A stretch of 64,000 nucleotides of DNA from assembly GCA_013306675.1 (NCBI GenBank), contig JABLUY010000014.1, positions 124,001 to 188,000 of the forward strand, in the 5' to 3' direction. The position numbers were made by a program, and so were the translations under genes. The notes beneath the pieces were generated by a model, which worked only from the letters and a program-made list of their open reading frames with translations, was not told the origin of the DNA and ran no database searches. This stretch comes from Thraustochytrium sp. TN22. Lineage: Eukaryota; Sar; Bigyra; Thraustochytrida; Thraustochytriidae. Positions 30,400-40,115 of the stretch are shown here, in pieces. How positions within the stretch are numbered: position 1 is the first letter of the stretch; every line of letters begins with the position of its first letter.

Positions 30400-32652
30400 T
30401 TAGCGCTTCTTGGTACCGCCGCTGCCGGGCCCGCCATGCTTTTCCTTGTTATGCTTCTTGTCCTTCTTCTTGTCCTTTTTCTTGTCCCGGTCGCTGCGCC
30501 GATGCGTTTGGTGCTGTTGGTCGTGGCACTGCTCGCTGCCACCCGTGCTGGGCCCCGCCTGCGCCTCGAGCTGTTCGAGTCGCGCGGAGAGCTGGTCAAC
30601 GAGCACCTCAAGCATGGCGGCGTCGCGGGAGGACTGGTGCAGCTCTGCCTCGAGCGCCTCGATGCGACTATTGGCAGCGGCAGCGGCAGCGGCAGAGGAG
30701 GCCTCGGCGGGCGAGCCCGACGCATCAGGGTGGACCTCGCAGACCTTGTCGACGCCGGGAGCCGGGTCTGCGCCAAAGAATTCGGGCGTGCAGCGGAACT
30801 CCTGGCCCTTGCTGAGCTTGCGATGCACAAAGCGGCCGTTGGCGCCGAATCGAACCATGCCGTCGGCGCCGGTCATGAGGCACTCAGAGTCCTGCCGACA
30901 GAGAGGCGTAAAGCCGTCAAATCTGGTGGCACTCGCATGAGTCTCGGGTCGGAATTCGCAGCGCGGGCGGTCCACGCCGGCCCCGTGGAAGTTAACGCGC
31001 AGCGTTTTGCCGGTCTGACATCTGAATCTCTTCTTGGCCGGGAGTCGCACAGTGTACCAGGAATCACGGGCGCCGAAACGCACCTCGCCGTCGCTGGGTA
31101 TCTCGCAGGATCTGCCATGCTCGCAGAGTGACGCCCATTCGCCACGCCACACCTGCAAAAGTGACAAATCTGTGGAGTTAACCCAGCGGCATCTCTTGCC
31201 GACGCCCCAGCGGGGGTCAAGCCCAAAAAACGCATTGGTGCACGGTACGCGCGACACTTCGCTGTCCACGGCGCGTGCCGTGAAGATACCGGTGCCTTTC
31301 TCACTCGCACCATACAGCAGAAAGCCGGGGCCTGGCACGCGTACGATCGAGTTCTCGCGGCCGAGCGCAAGATAGCTGGCCCAAGCCTCGTGCTGAAAGA
31401 CCTCCCGCGGAATGCCCTCGGGCCGCGCAAAGGCGGCGGCCACGAGCGAGTCGTCCCCCTCGTGAGGCTGCCCGCCAAGCAGAATAGCCAGGAGTGCAAC
31501 CGCCACGAATCGCGCGCCCCAGTGACCCAACCGCTTCAGCACGCGAAGCCAATCCACGCCGCGCGTCACGAGCGACTGCTGCTTGAGCACGGTCCAGTCC
31601 CCGTCCGGCGCAGGGCCGCGCCGCAGCGCAAGGGTCTCGCTCGTGGCGTCCACACACATACCGCCGGCGCCGGCCATGCCGATCGCGTAGTGTTGTTCCG
31701 CGGGCACAGCAGTCATGGCAGTCGCCTGGCGTTCGTCCGTGGTCCAGGACACGCACAGCGCATCCTCGTCGTTCTGGTCGTGGTAGAGGACCGCCAGCTC
31801 GTCGCAAGACTTCAGTACCATCACGCGGTCTCCGGCCGCGGTCCTGTGTTCCACCAGGCGCAGCACGCTGTCCGCATTGACCTCGGGCTCATCTACCTCC
31901 CGCCAACGAAGTACGTCGTTGTCCTCCCGGCAACAGACCTCCAGGACGCCGTTGGCGTTCAGCAGGTGGCGCACCAGAACGCCCCGTCGCACGAGCGCGG
32001 CAGTCAGTGCCTGCGCTTCCTCATCCTCCGTATCCACCACCACCTCCTCCTCCTCATCGTCGTCGTCGTCCTCGTCGTCGTCGTCCTCCTCCTCATTGTC
32101 ATCGTCCATCTCGATGCCGTCGTCCTCAGTGTCGTCCTCCGTGTCATCCTCGTCCTCGACCTCGTCCTCACTTTCGCTGCTTTCACTGTCGTCGCTGCTG
32201 TCGCTGCTGTCGCTGCCACTGCTCTCGTCGCCGCTCTCGTGAAGACCATCCACGGGCGCCTTCGTCTCAAACGGAAACGCCAGCTCATGAAGTGTCGGCA
32301 TGACAGTGGACTCGCACTCCGTTACTTCATCCTTCTCGCCATCTCCAGGCGCGCCCACCGGTTCCTCCTCCATCTCGCTGCAGATCCCCGCCTCTGTGCC
32401 CTCCTCCTCCTCGTCCGCCAACTGGGCCACCGGCAGGTCCGCCTCCTTCAGCCTCTCCTCCTCCTCCCCTTGCACCTGCGCGACCACGTCCGCAAAAGTC
32501 TCCTTCACCGCCGTCTCGCCCTCCTCCTCGCCCTCCTCCAGCTGCACGTCCTCCTCCAGCTGCGCCTCTTGCGCCTCCAGTTCCTGCGCGTCCGTCTGCG
32601 CGGTCGCCGCGGCGGCCGCGTCCACCATCTCCCAGGACGCGTCTTCCATCAT
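30400..32652 (-). CDS. Acidic single-pass membrane protein with three novel Cys modules
   Basis: 750 aa from ATG 32652. I do not recognise a named family. Residues 1-230 are extremely acidic and Ser-rich. A globular part of about 130 residues follows (VRHLLNANGVLEVCCRED onwards), then one membrane helix near 376-391 (FVAVALLAILLGG). The C-terminal half repeats one module three times, at about 443-490, 525-570 and 598-643. Each reads roughly [VL]xFGA...[FV]xC...FxGxDPxxGVxKxC; the middle copy is more divergent. A coiled coil (about 655-700) and a Lys/His-rich tail end the protein. With the acidic part cytosolic the Cys modules would be lumenal or extracellular, pairing two cysteines per module (inference). 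Confidence 0.75.
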   Translation of the reverse strand: MMEDASWEMVDAAAAATAQTDAQELEAQEAQLEEDVQLEEGEEEGETAVKETFADVVAQVQGEEEERLKEADLPVAQLADEEEEGTEAGICSEMEEEPVGAPGDGEKDEVTECESTVMPTLHELAFPFETKAPVDGLHESGDESSGSDSSDSSDDSESSESEDEVEDEDDTEDDTEDDGIEMDDDNEEEDDDDEDDDDDEEEEVVVDTEDEEAQALTAALVRRGVLVRHLLNANGVLEVCCREDNDVLRWREVDEPEVNADSVLRLVEHRTAAGDRVMVLKSCDELAVLYHDQNDEDALCVSWTTDERQATAMTAVPAEQHYAIGMAGAGGMCVDATSETLALRRGPAPDGDWTVLKQQSLVTRGVDWLRVLKRLGHWGARFVAVALLAILLGGQPHEGDDSLVAAAFARPEGIPREVFQHEAWASYLALGRENSIVRVPGPGFLLYGASEKGTGIFTARAVDSEVSRVPCTNAFFGLDPRWGVGKRCRWVNSTDLSLLQVWRGEWASLCEHGRSCEIPSDGEVRFGARDSWYTVRLPAKKRFRCQTGKTLRVNFHGAGVDRPRCEFRPETHASATRFDGFTPLCRQDSECLMTGADGMVRFGANGRFVHRKLSKGQEFRCTPEFFGADPAPGVDKVCEVHPDASGSPAEASSAAAAAAANSRIEALEAELHQSSRDAAMLEVLVDQLSARLEQLEAQAGPSTGGSEQCHDQQHQTHRRSDRDKKKDKKKDKKHNKEKHGGPGSGGTKKR

Positions 32653-33611
32653 GCTCCTCGTCCGTGAGTCAGGCGAAGCCGCCGAGGCCTTCGCCTTCGC
32701 CTTCGCCGCGTCCCGCGCCGCTCTCCTCGCGCTCCCTCCTCTGCCCGCGCTCCCGCGAGCTCGCGCCGCGCCCCGCTGCGACCGACTCTGGCTGCGATCC
32801 CCCTTTTTTTTCAAACGCGCCACACGCCCAGCCAGCCGGCTCTGGTCCGCTCGCTCGCTCTCGCGCGCGCGCTCGCTCCGCCGCGGGCCTCGGGGCGCGC
32901 CGCCGCCGCGCCGCGCGCGGCCGGCCCGGCAGCGGGCGTGGCGGGCGGGCGAGGGGCGGGGGGAGGGAGGGGAGGAGCTGAGGCGGCGTGCGGAAAAAGG
33001 GTTTGAAGGCGGCCGCGGCGCCGCCTCCAGGATCGCCCCCGGACTCGCGCAGTACCCCCCGCGCCGGCGCGGCCCCCGCGTTCGCCCCGGGTCGCGAGGC
33101 GCCGGCCGGGGGCGTCCTGCGGAGTCTGCGGCCTGAGAGAATTCCGCGGCAGCGTCTAGCAGGCCCAAGCAGAGGAAATGCGAGCTGGCGCGGGCGCGCC
33201 GCGAGCACGTGCCGCGGCGCCCGCGTGGCAGGCAGGCTGCTTCGCTGCTAGTAGTCACGTGGCAGGGAGCGGCCACGTCACGGGGCCGGGGTCCAGCCGC
33301 GCCAGCCCCGCCAGGCCCGCCGCGCGGCGCGGGCCGGTCCCGGATTGATCGCCGCGGAACTGACTGTGTAGTGATCGGCCACGGATGTGCGCGGGGAGGT
33401 GCACGCGCGCGTCGTGGGTCGGGCGCGACCTGTTCGCGGGTTCGCGGACATGGGTGGGCGCGAGCACCTAACCACCGGGACGTTGGTCAGGGCCTGAGAG
33501 TGGCGGCGAGATCAAAGCTGCGCGCAGGCGAAGCGACGCCGTCGCCGCGCGGCCAGGCCGGCCAGAGCGAGAGCGGCGCTCGCAAAGACGCGGGGTGGCG
33601 TGCTCGGCAGG
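32653..33611. other. Divergent region between acidic membrane protein and RNase H2A
   Basis: 960 bp. GAGCGAGC-type tracts occur at 32844-32880. GTTTGAA-type sequences lie at 32808-32817 (minus strand) and 33001-33008 (plus strand). The region is otherwise featureless and very GC-rich. The minus-strand frame stays open through much of it, but with no ATG and only low-complexity Arg/Ala/Pro, so I treat it as non-coding. Confidence 0.5.
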
Positions 33612-34718
33612 ATGCCGGGCTTCGTGGAGGGCGAGTTCGGCGTGGAGCTGGAGGAGGACGACTTCGAGGCGGCGAGCGACCAGGGCGGCGAGGCCAAGGA
33701 GGCCGAAGAGGAGGAGGAGGTCGTCGAGGAGGTGGAGGCGGCGGTAGAGGCGGCGCAGGCCGGCCTGCAGACCCAGCCCGTGTTCGACGTGGGCGAGGTG
33801 CCGGCCAAGTGCAAGGAGGGCGTGCCGTGCGTGCTAGGCATTGACGAGGCCGGGCGCGGGCCGGTGTTGGGGCCGATGGTGTACGCGGCGGCGTACTGGC
33901 CGCAGAGCGAGGCGGCGAGCATCGAGAAGCTTGGGTTCAACGACTCGAAGCAGCTCAAGGAGGAGGATCGCGACAACTTCTTCAAGGTGCTGGCCAAGGA
34001 GGAGGGCGAACGCATCGGGCGCGTGATCTGCGAGCTGCCTGCTGAGCACATCTCGGCCAGCATGCTGCTGCGCACGCCGGTGAGCCTGAACGCGATCTCG
34101 CACTCGGCGGCTATTGAGATGGTGAAGCGCGTCATGGCGCAGGGCGTCAACGTCGCGGAGATCCTCGTGGACGCCGTGGGCAACTGCGAGTGGTACGAGC
34201 GGCGGCTCTCGCGCGAGTTTCCGCACGCCAAGGTCACGGTGCGGCCCAAGGCGGATGCGCTGTACAAGGTGGTGGGCGCCGCCAGCATCTACGCCAAGGT
34301 GACGCGCGATCGCGCGATCAAGGCCTGGACCTTTCGCGAGCACTACGACGCGGAGGGCAAGCCGCTGCGCCGCAAGCGGCGCCTTCAGGCCATGGAGTGC
34401 TCGGGTTACCCGTCGGACGAGCGCACGGTGGCCTGGCTCGCGCAGAACGCGGACCCGATCTTTGGATTTCCCAGCGTCGTGCGCTTCTCCTGGAAGACGG
34501 CGCGCAACCTGCTTGGCGACCTCGAGGAGGCCGAGCCGGCCAAGCCCGAGGCGCCGACGTCGGTCACTACACCCTTTGTCCGTGTAGAGTGGGAGTCCGA
34601 GCAGGAGCGCGAAGGCATGACTTCGCTCACGAGTGTGTTCAAGCGCGGCCGCGCAGCGCAGCGTCGTCACAAGTACTTTCGCGACCGCCGCATGCACGTG
34701 GCGTCGTCTTGGGCGTAA
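33612..34718 (+). CDS. RNASEH2A: Ribonuclease H2 catalytic subunit A
   Basis: 368 aa from the first ATG at 33612. Type 2 RNase H removes RNA from RNA/DNA hybrids and starts excision of single ribonucleotides from genomic DNA. The active-site residues are all present: IDEAGRGPVLGP gives Asp78 and Glu79, ILVDAVGN gives Asp187, and AKVTRDRAI gives Asp233. The conserved GSGYPSD-type motif appears as CSGYPSDERT, and PIFGFPSVVRFSWKTA matches the eukaryotic subunit A. Residues 1-70 are an acidic extension not found in the human protein, and the C-terminal 40 residues are basic. In eukaryotes it works in a trimer with subunits B and C. It is convergent with SEC22. Confidence 0.93.
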   Translation: MPGFVEGEFGVELEEDDFEAASDQGGEAKEAEEEEEVVEEVEAAVEAAQAGLQTQPVFDVGEVPAKCKEGVPCVLGIDEAGRGPVLGPMVYAAAYWPQSEAASIEKLGFNDSKQLKEEDRDNFFKVLAKEEGERIGRVICELPAEHISASMLLRTPVSLNAISHSAAIEMVKRVMAQGVNVAEILVDAVGNCEWYERRLSREFPHAKVTVRPKADALYKVVGAASIYAKVTRDRAIKAWTFREHYDAEGKPLRRKRRLQAMECSGYPSDERTVAWLAQNADPIFGFPSVVRFSWKTARNLLGDLEEAEPAKPEAPTSVTTPFVRVEWESEQEREGMTSLTSVFKRGRAAQRRHKYFRDRRMHVASSWA

Positions 34719-34979
34719 AAAGAACAGATGTCAAGATGACTTGTGGTTGAAAACTGTATGCAGAGCGAGCCAGGCTTGGGAGGGCTTGGGCGTTGCTTTC
34801 CATTGATCACGGCGCTGCTCTTCTCTGTCCTTTTCCCTTCGTGTTCACATTCCTTGGGGTCCTTGTCCGAATTTCACCCTCTAACGTATTGGCTTGATTC
34901 AACGTGGTGGTACCCTCTCTCTCTCTTTCTCTCTATCTCTTTCCCGCACAACAGGGCAAGTCCGCGCTCCTCCTCCTTC

Positions 34980-35657
34980 TCAGAGCAGGTAAAAGCGCAC
35001 GAAAAGGAAGAAGAGAACGACGAGGACGCCAATGGCGACCGGGGCCCACCTCCGAATAAAAGCCATGCGGTTGAGCTTCTTCGCGCCGCCGTAGAACCTC
35101 TTGGAGTCATTGACGAGGTTGCTGGAAGCGGCGTAGGTGCTGTCGAGCAGCTCGCCGCGGTGGATGACGTCCTGAATATTTTTCCTCATGATGGTGTTGA
35201 CGTCCTGGAGGTCGGCGGAGAGTTTGGACATGGTGTGGCGCGAGTTGGGGTCGGCGAAGTCCTTGCGCAGGCGCTGGATCTGCTTGTCAAACTGAATATA
35301 GGCATAGGGCCGGTCCACGGTGGCGAGCTGGTGCTCCCAAGCCTGGCCGTGCTCCGCCTGCACGTGCTCCATGAACTTGTTGTGCAGCTCAGCCAGGTAC
35401 AGAAATGCGACGCGCTTCGGGTACGCCTTGTCGGCCAGCACCAGGTAGACAATGTTGCCCTCCAGGAGGTAGTGAAACGTAACGTCCTTGCTCTCGAACG
35501 AGCACTGCTTGGGCGACCGCGGGTTCAGGCTGCGGATGATCTGCTTGCCGTCCGCCTTGTGCTGCTCCGCCTGCGGGCCCTGTGCGCCGCCGCTGTCGAT
35601 GGACGCCACCAGCATGAGCCCGTCCTGCACCCGCGCCACGTAGGTGAACCTGATCAT
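34980..35657 (-). CDS. SEC22: R-SNARE SEC22
   Basis: 225 aa, ATG at 35657. It mediates ER-Golgi vesicle fusion. An N-terminal longin domain covers about 1-125 (VTFHYLLEGNIVYLVLADKAYPKRVAF matches Sec22). The SNARE motif runs about 140-195 with the zero-layer Arg167 (IQDVIHRGELLD). The C-terminal membrane anchor is 204-225. The length equals that of yeast and animal Sec22. The 5' leader carries CTCGCTCGCTAGC on the coding strand (35705-35720). Confidence 0.95.
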   Translation of the reverse strand: MIRFTYVARVQDGLMLVASIDSGGAQGPQAEQHKADGKQIIRSLNPRSPKQCSFESKDVTFHYLLEGNIVYLVLADKAYPKRVAFLYLAELHNKFMEHVQAEHGQAWEHQLATVDRPYAYIQFDKQIQRLRKDFADPNSRHTMSKLSADLQDVNTIMRKNIQDVIHRGELLDSTYAASSNLVNDSKRFYGGAKKLNRMAFIRRWAPVAIGVLVVLFFLFVRFYLL

Positions 35658-35763
35658 CCTGCTCCTGCTCCTGCTCCTGCCCGGCCTCGGACGCGAGCGA
35701 GCGAGCTAGCGAGCGAGAGAGAGGGAGCGGTGCGGAAGCGGCTTGCACGCGCCAAGCTCGCCG

Positions 35764-35807
<44 letters not shown>

Positions 35808-35991
35808 GCCGCCCGCTCGGGCTTGGAGGTCTGCCGCAACGTGGCAGCACGAGCGCGACCGACCATCCATCCATCCTGACTTCAAAACGGAATCGTCCAG
35901 ACGCGCGACGCGACGCGACGCGACGCGGCTAGGCTCGACAAGGCGCGCGACTCACGGTGCAGAGCGCAGAGCGCGGAGGCTTCGGGCCAGC
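35658..35991. promoter_or_regulatory. Divergent promoter region of SEC22 and unknown mitochondrial gene
   Basis: 334 bp. It contains the CTCGCTCGCTAGC motif (minus strand, 35705-35720), a (CGC)n trinucleotide run at 35761-35812, GACTTCAAAAC at 35878-35888 and a GACGC pentanucleotide repeat at 35907-35927. Confidence 0.45.
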
Positions 35992-36936
35992 ATGTCGCTC
36001 GGCCTAGCTCGGCTCGCGCTGCGGCGCGGCGGCGGCGGCCTCGGGCTCGCCGTGTGGCGCGGCGCGGGTGGCGGCGTCGCCAAGGCGCTGCCCGCGGCGC
36101 TGCCGTCGCTGGCTGCGCGCTCGCTGGCGTCGGCGACGGGCGGTGTGCCGCCGCCGCCGTCGGCGCCCTTTCCCGGCATGCCGGGCGTGGAGAGCCCGCC
36201 GGACGAGCTGAGCATGCAGCAGGCGCTGGGCATCTCGGAGACCGTGCTCATGTACCTGGAGCTGGGCCACCCAGGCAAGCAGCTGGACAAGATTCGCAAG
36301 GCCAAGAACTCGGTCGTGGTGGTGCGCCGCTTCCGCGACATGCTCATGACGTACATTAGTACGCAGATGTACGTCATCAGCCCCTTCGGCTTCTCCATGA
36401 ACCAGCAGAGCCTGGAGCACTACGCGCGGGCACAGATGACCATGATCTCCAAGCAGGACCCGAACTCGGCCGAGGTCAAGGAGCTGCAGGACCTGAGCGC
36501 CGAGACCTGGCGCGTTCTGGTGAACCGCGCCTTTGGCATCACCGTCATCCCTGAGCTCACACAGGAGCAGATGCGCTTCGCCGCGACGCGCGTCTCTGCC
36601 AACCTGCAGGACCCGGTCTTCTTGGACATGATCGCGGCCAAGTTCAAGGACGAGGTCGAGCCGCTGCTTAAGGAGGGCAAGGGCGAGCTCGCCGCCGACA
36701 AGCTCGAGGAGGCCACCATGCCTTGCTACATGTCCGTGTTGCAGAGCATGAAGGTGGACTCGCTGCCGCCCACCGACGAGGGCTTTGTGCTGCTCCAGGT
36801 CTGCCTCAACCAGAACATGGGCGACCCCACCATTGCCTCGGCGCTCACCTCTGGCTTTGGCGCGCTCCAGACGCGCGCGCCTATCCACCTTTACCAGCAG
36901 CAACAGCAGCAGCAGCAGCCGTCGCCTTATCAGTAG
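35992..36936 (+). CDS. Unknown protein with mitochondrial-type presequence
   Basis: 314 aa from ATG 35992. Residues 1-45 are Arg/Ala/Leu-rich and lack acids (SLGLARLALRRGGGG, AKALPAALPSLAARSLAS), typical of a mitochondrial presequence. The mature part, about 75-300, is soluble and mainly helical (ISETVLMYLELGHPGKQLDKI, then NRAFGITVIPELTQEQMRFA). I do not recognise the family. The C-terminus is a Gln-rich run encoded by CAG/CAA codons. No membrane helix is evident. Coding is supported by a long frame with ordered amphipathic helices and by its leader motifs. It is convergent with CDT1. Confidence 0.7.
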   Translation: MSLGLARLALRRGGGGLGLAVWRGAGGGVAKALPAALPSLAARSLASATGGVPPPPSAPFPGMPGVESPPDELSMQQALGISETVLMYLELGHPGKQLDKIRKAKNSVVVVRRFRDMLMTYISTQMYVISPFGFSMNQQSLEHYARAQMTMISKQDPNSAEVKELQDLSAETWRVLVNRAFGITVIPELTQEQMRFAATRVSANLQDPVFLDMIAAKFKDEVEPLLKEGKGELAADKLEEATMPCYMSVLQSMKVDSLPPTDEGFVLLQVCLNQNMGDPTIASALTSGFGALQTRAPIHLYQQQQQQQQPSPYQ

Positions 36937-37079
36937 TCAAAAGGGAAGAAAAAGAAACAGGGATCATCTTCGTCATGATCATCATCAGCATCATCAGCAG
37001 CACCAGCACCAGCAGCAAAAGGAAATGCAAAAGCAAATCAGTAAGAGGTATACCAATACCACCACCACACTCATCACCG

Positions 37080-38258
37080 TCAATTTGACGGGACAAGAGT
37101 TGATGTGGGCGGCGCGCGAGTTTGCTGTCGCCACGTTGCGAGTTGCGCCGCTTTACCTTTGCGCACGTTGAAGATCTTTCGCCCCGGAAAGGCCTCACTG
37201 TCGGTCAAGAAGCACCACTCGGGTAGCAAGTCGAGCAGCAGCCCGAGCTGCTCACGAATGATGGCCACCTTGGAGGCCGAGTCCTTGATGGCCGGGCCGT
37301 AGGTATTTGCGCCGCGCTTGTACAAAATGGTCGAGACGAGGTCGTCCAGGTCCCAGGTTGTGCGGCGTGCTGTACGAAAGTGCAGGTAGACCAGGTCAAA
37401 GAAGGAAGGCAGCGCGGCGCGCGCCTGCCGGCTCTGCCGCTTGCGCACCTCGCCGGCGGACATCTCCATCTCCAGCCGGGCGCGCTCGCGCACCTGGTCC
37501 ACGAGCTCCTGTGGCAGGCCCTTGAGGCCGCGCAGACGCTTGAGCGGGCGCGTCGCCGGCGCGCGCTGCTGGTGCTGCTGGTGCTGCTGACCCTTTGGCA
37601 ACGCGTTGTTCTCCTTTTCAAGCGGGTCGGCCGGGCTAGTCGCGCGCGGCCGCTTCACCTCCTGACGCCACACGACGGCTTGCCTCTGCGCGAGCCGCGC
37701 CAGTGCCATGCCCGTGCCAGCGTTGGCCGGCTCGCGTGGCGCTGGCAAGGCCTCGGACCGGAGCCGGCCCGTCTCGGCGTCCAGAACGAGCGCCATGCGC
37801 GGCAGCGGGAGCGCGGTGCGCGGGATTTCTGCAAGGGCGGCCGCCTCGGGCGTGCCAGGCGGTTGGCTCGCCAAGTACTCTCCGAGCTTCTTGCGGAAGG
37901 CGGCCTCCGCACCGCCATGGTGCATGGCCACCGCGAGGGTCAAGGCATCGGCCGACTCGCCGCAGCGCACGGCGTCCACCACGGCCGGGTACACCGTGAG
38001 GAAGACGCCCAGGAGCTCCGTCGTGAAGGGCTCGCGCGTCTGCGCCTCCACGGCGGCGCGCACCTCGCCGTACGGTACAGGCGTGCCGCGCCGCCGCGCC
38101 GCCAATACCTGCGCAGCCGCTGCGAAGACGCCGAAGCGGTCGGCGAGCGCCGCGCCGGTCGCCAGTGGCCCCTCATCTCGCGGCGCGCCGCCGCTGCCGG
38201 ACTCCGCCGCCGGCTGCGGCGCGCGCGACGCGCCCTCGCGCGCCGGCTCGCACTCCAT
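37080..38258 (-). CDS. CDT1: CDT1-like DNA replication licensing factor
   Basis: 392 aa, ATG at 38258. CDT1 loads MCM2-7 at origins together with ORC and CDC6. An N-terminal winged-helix-like region covers about 40-100 (FGVFAAAAQVLAARRRGTPVPYGEVRAAV, then FTTELLGVFLTVYPAVVDAV), resembling the geminin-binding domain. A Lys/Gln-rich linker follows. The C-terminal winged helix covers about 250-370 (GLPQELVDQVRER, LPSFFDLVYLHFRTA, LLLDLLPEWCFL), matching the MCM-binding domain of CDT1. No clear PIP box is visible at the N-terminus. The assignment is by pattern and is reasonably secure because both domains appear in the right order. Confidence 0.72.
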   Translation of the reverse strand: MECEPAREGASRAPQPAAESGSGGAPRDEGPLATGAALADRFGVFAAAAQVLAARRRGTPVPYGEVRAAVEAQTREPFTTELLGVFLTVYPAVVDAVRCGESADALTLAVAMHHGGAEAAFRKKLGEYLASQPPGTPEAAALAEIPRTALPLPRMALVLDAETGRLRSEALPAPREPANAGTGMALARLAQRQAVVWRQEVKRPRATSPADPLEKENNALPKGQQHQQHQQRAPATRPLKRLRGLKGLPQELVDQVRERARLEMEMSAGEVRKRQSRQARAALPSFFDLVYLHFRTARRTTWDLDDLVSTILYKRGANTYGPAIKDSASKVAIIREQLGLLLDLLPEWCFLTDSEAFPGRKIFNVRKGKAAQLATWRQQTRAPPTSTLVPSN

Positions 38259-38552
38259 CGCCGCCAGCGCCGCTGCTAAAGCCGCCGCTAATCCCAGGCA
38301 GAAGTGATGTGATTCTCTTCTGATGCTTGCTCGTCGCCTACGTTAGGCCTAACCACCGGCCACAAAGGGATGCTCCAAGCCGGTACCAGTATGAGTCCGC
38401 CAGAGCTTCTTCAAATAGCTCGTCGACGGCCAGGGGAAACCGAGATCGACCCGAGATCGAGATCAGCTAAAAGCGTCCTTCGAACGCTTTTCTTTTTACC
38501 TACGAAAATCACGATTTGCTGCTGTCTTGAGGTCTCTTTTCTTCGCGCATCC
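38259..38552. other. Short intergenic region CDT1-LRR
   Basis: 294 bp holding the CDT1 promoter and the 3' flank of the LRR gene. Nothing else seen. Confidence 0.5.
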
Positions 38553-40082
38553 TCATGGTCCAGGGCGCGCCAACGGCAGATCCTCGACGCTGGCGGTCAC
38601 CGCGGATACAAGAGCTCCAGATGTAGCGGCCGCCGAGGAGGAATCGTAGACCGGATCCGCCGAGATGACTTGGACCTCCACCTCCGCTCTGCGCAGAAAG
38701 GCGGGCCGGGCTCGGGTCGTGAGAAGCTCCGTGGCCTGCTCGCGGTACTGGAAGCCAAGCCAGCACATTAACGAGATGATGAACAAACCGCCGAAAGATG
38801 AGACAAGGATCGCGACCAGCAAGGCCTGAAACGTTTCCTCTTGGATGGCGGTTGGCGCAAAGGTAGGGAAAACCTCTGGGGCCCCTTCTGCGGTCCAGTT
38901 GCGGTCTGGGACTTCCTGGTAAATCTCGAGCGCGTCTAGGTTGGGCTGCAAGCCGAACAGCTCGAGGCCAGAGGTGTAAAAGTACCTGAGGTTCGTTAGC
39001 TGCGTCATGGACGCGGGCAAGCTCCTCAGGTACCGGTTATCCGAGATGTCCATGTGGGACAACATGTGAAGCTCGCCAATGTTGACTGGCAATGCGGTGA
39101 GATTGTTGTTGTCGAGCCACCTGCGAGCACGCGACCAACGTGCAAGATTCAAAGTAAGCCAGAGAGCTCGCATGCACGCTCCGTGACCCAACGTACAGGG
39201 ATTCCAGCGAGACGAGAGTTCCGAGAGCGTCGGGGACGATGCTAAGAAGGTTCTCCCCGAGGTCGAGCCACGTGGCGTTGGCAAGGTATGGGAAGTCCTC
39301 CAGCATGTTCGACCTTAGGTCGCTGCAACAACTGTCAGTCTTGTGCCGTGCCGGGACAAGAAATCTCCGTGGTATGGTGAGAGTCCGAAAAACGTACAGC
39401 CAAGTAAGAACTGCGAGACCTTCGAGATCCACGGATGTAAGAAGGTTGTCCCGCAGGTCTCTGTGACTCACAGCAACCAGTGTCAGCTAGTCGTCCTCCT
39501 ACGGACGAAAGATGCAAGCTTGGCGAGGCGCGGTACGTACAGGGTCTCCAGATTTGTCATCCCATCGCTCAGGTTCACGAAGCTGAGCTGGTTTGTCGTC
39601 AGGTCCAGCGACTGGAGGTTAGTTAGGTCTGCGAAGGACGCGGGGAGCGAGGTGAGCTGGTTCTCTCCTCCTCGGAAGGCGGTGAGTGCCGTGAGATGCC
39701 CAACCCCGTCGGGCAGGTCGGTGAGCTGATTCGCCTTGACCGAGAAGAAGGTCAGCTGGGTCAGCATGGAAATGCCCTCTGGCATCGAGACGAGCAGATT
39801 GTACGAGAGATCCGCGTACCGGAGCGTGGTGAGCTCGGTCAATTCCTCGGGGAGCGACCCCAGCCCGTTATTTCGCGCCCGCAGCTCCGTGAGCGACGTC
39901 AGGGTCCCGAGCGCGCTCAGCGAGCTCCACAGTGCGCTTGCATCCTCGCAAGAGTCGCACTCAGCCGCGACAAGCGGCCAGTAGTCCGGGTAGATGTCGT
40001 ACCTCGAGCACGTGCACGCGAGCGCAGGCGTTGCGAGCGCCAAGGCTGCCGCCGCAAGGCCGACCGCTCCCTTGGCCGGCAT
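38553..40082 (-). CDS. LRR single-pass membrane protein, four exons
   Basis: Exons on the minus strand: 40082-39541, 39460-39398, 39322-39197 and 39120-38553, giving 432 aa. The introns are 80, 75 and 76 nt, all GTACGT...CAG and all phase 2. The joins restore perfect leucine-rich repeats: NLETL|DLRDNLLTSV, LTWL|DLRSNMLEDF and SLESL|WLDNNNLTAL. Residues 1-23 are a signal peptide (VGLAAAALALATPALA) followed by a Cys-rich cap (CTCSRY...CDSCED). About eleven LRRs of the LPxx type follow. After a short loop comes one membrane helix (ALLVAILVSSFGGLFIISLMCW), then a cytosolic tail of about 60 residues with no kinase. This looks like a cell-surface recognition receptor; its ligand is unknown. Confidence 0.87.
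39121..39196 (-). other. Intron 3 of the LRR gene
   Basis: 76 nt, GTACGTTGGG...TCGCAG, phase 2, again at the same repeat position, 126 nt of coding sequence after intron 2. Confidence 0.87.
39323..39397 (-). other. Intron 2 of the LRR gene
   Basis: 75 nt, GTACGTTTTT...TTGCAG, phase 2, at the same repeat position as intron 1, 63 nt of coding sequence later. Confidence 0.87.
39461..39540 (-). other. Intron 1 of the LRR gene
   Basis: 80 nt, GTACGTACCG...TCACAG, phase 2, within the Leu codon that opens an LRR. Confidence 0.85.
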
Positions 40083-40115
40083 GTATGTCTCCGTGCGTGT
40101 CGCTGCCACTGCGCA

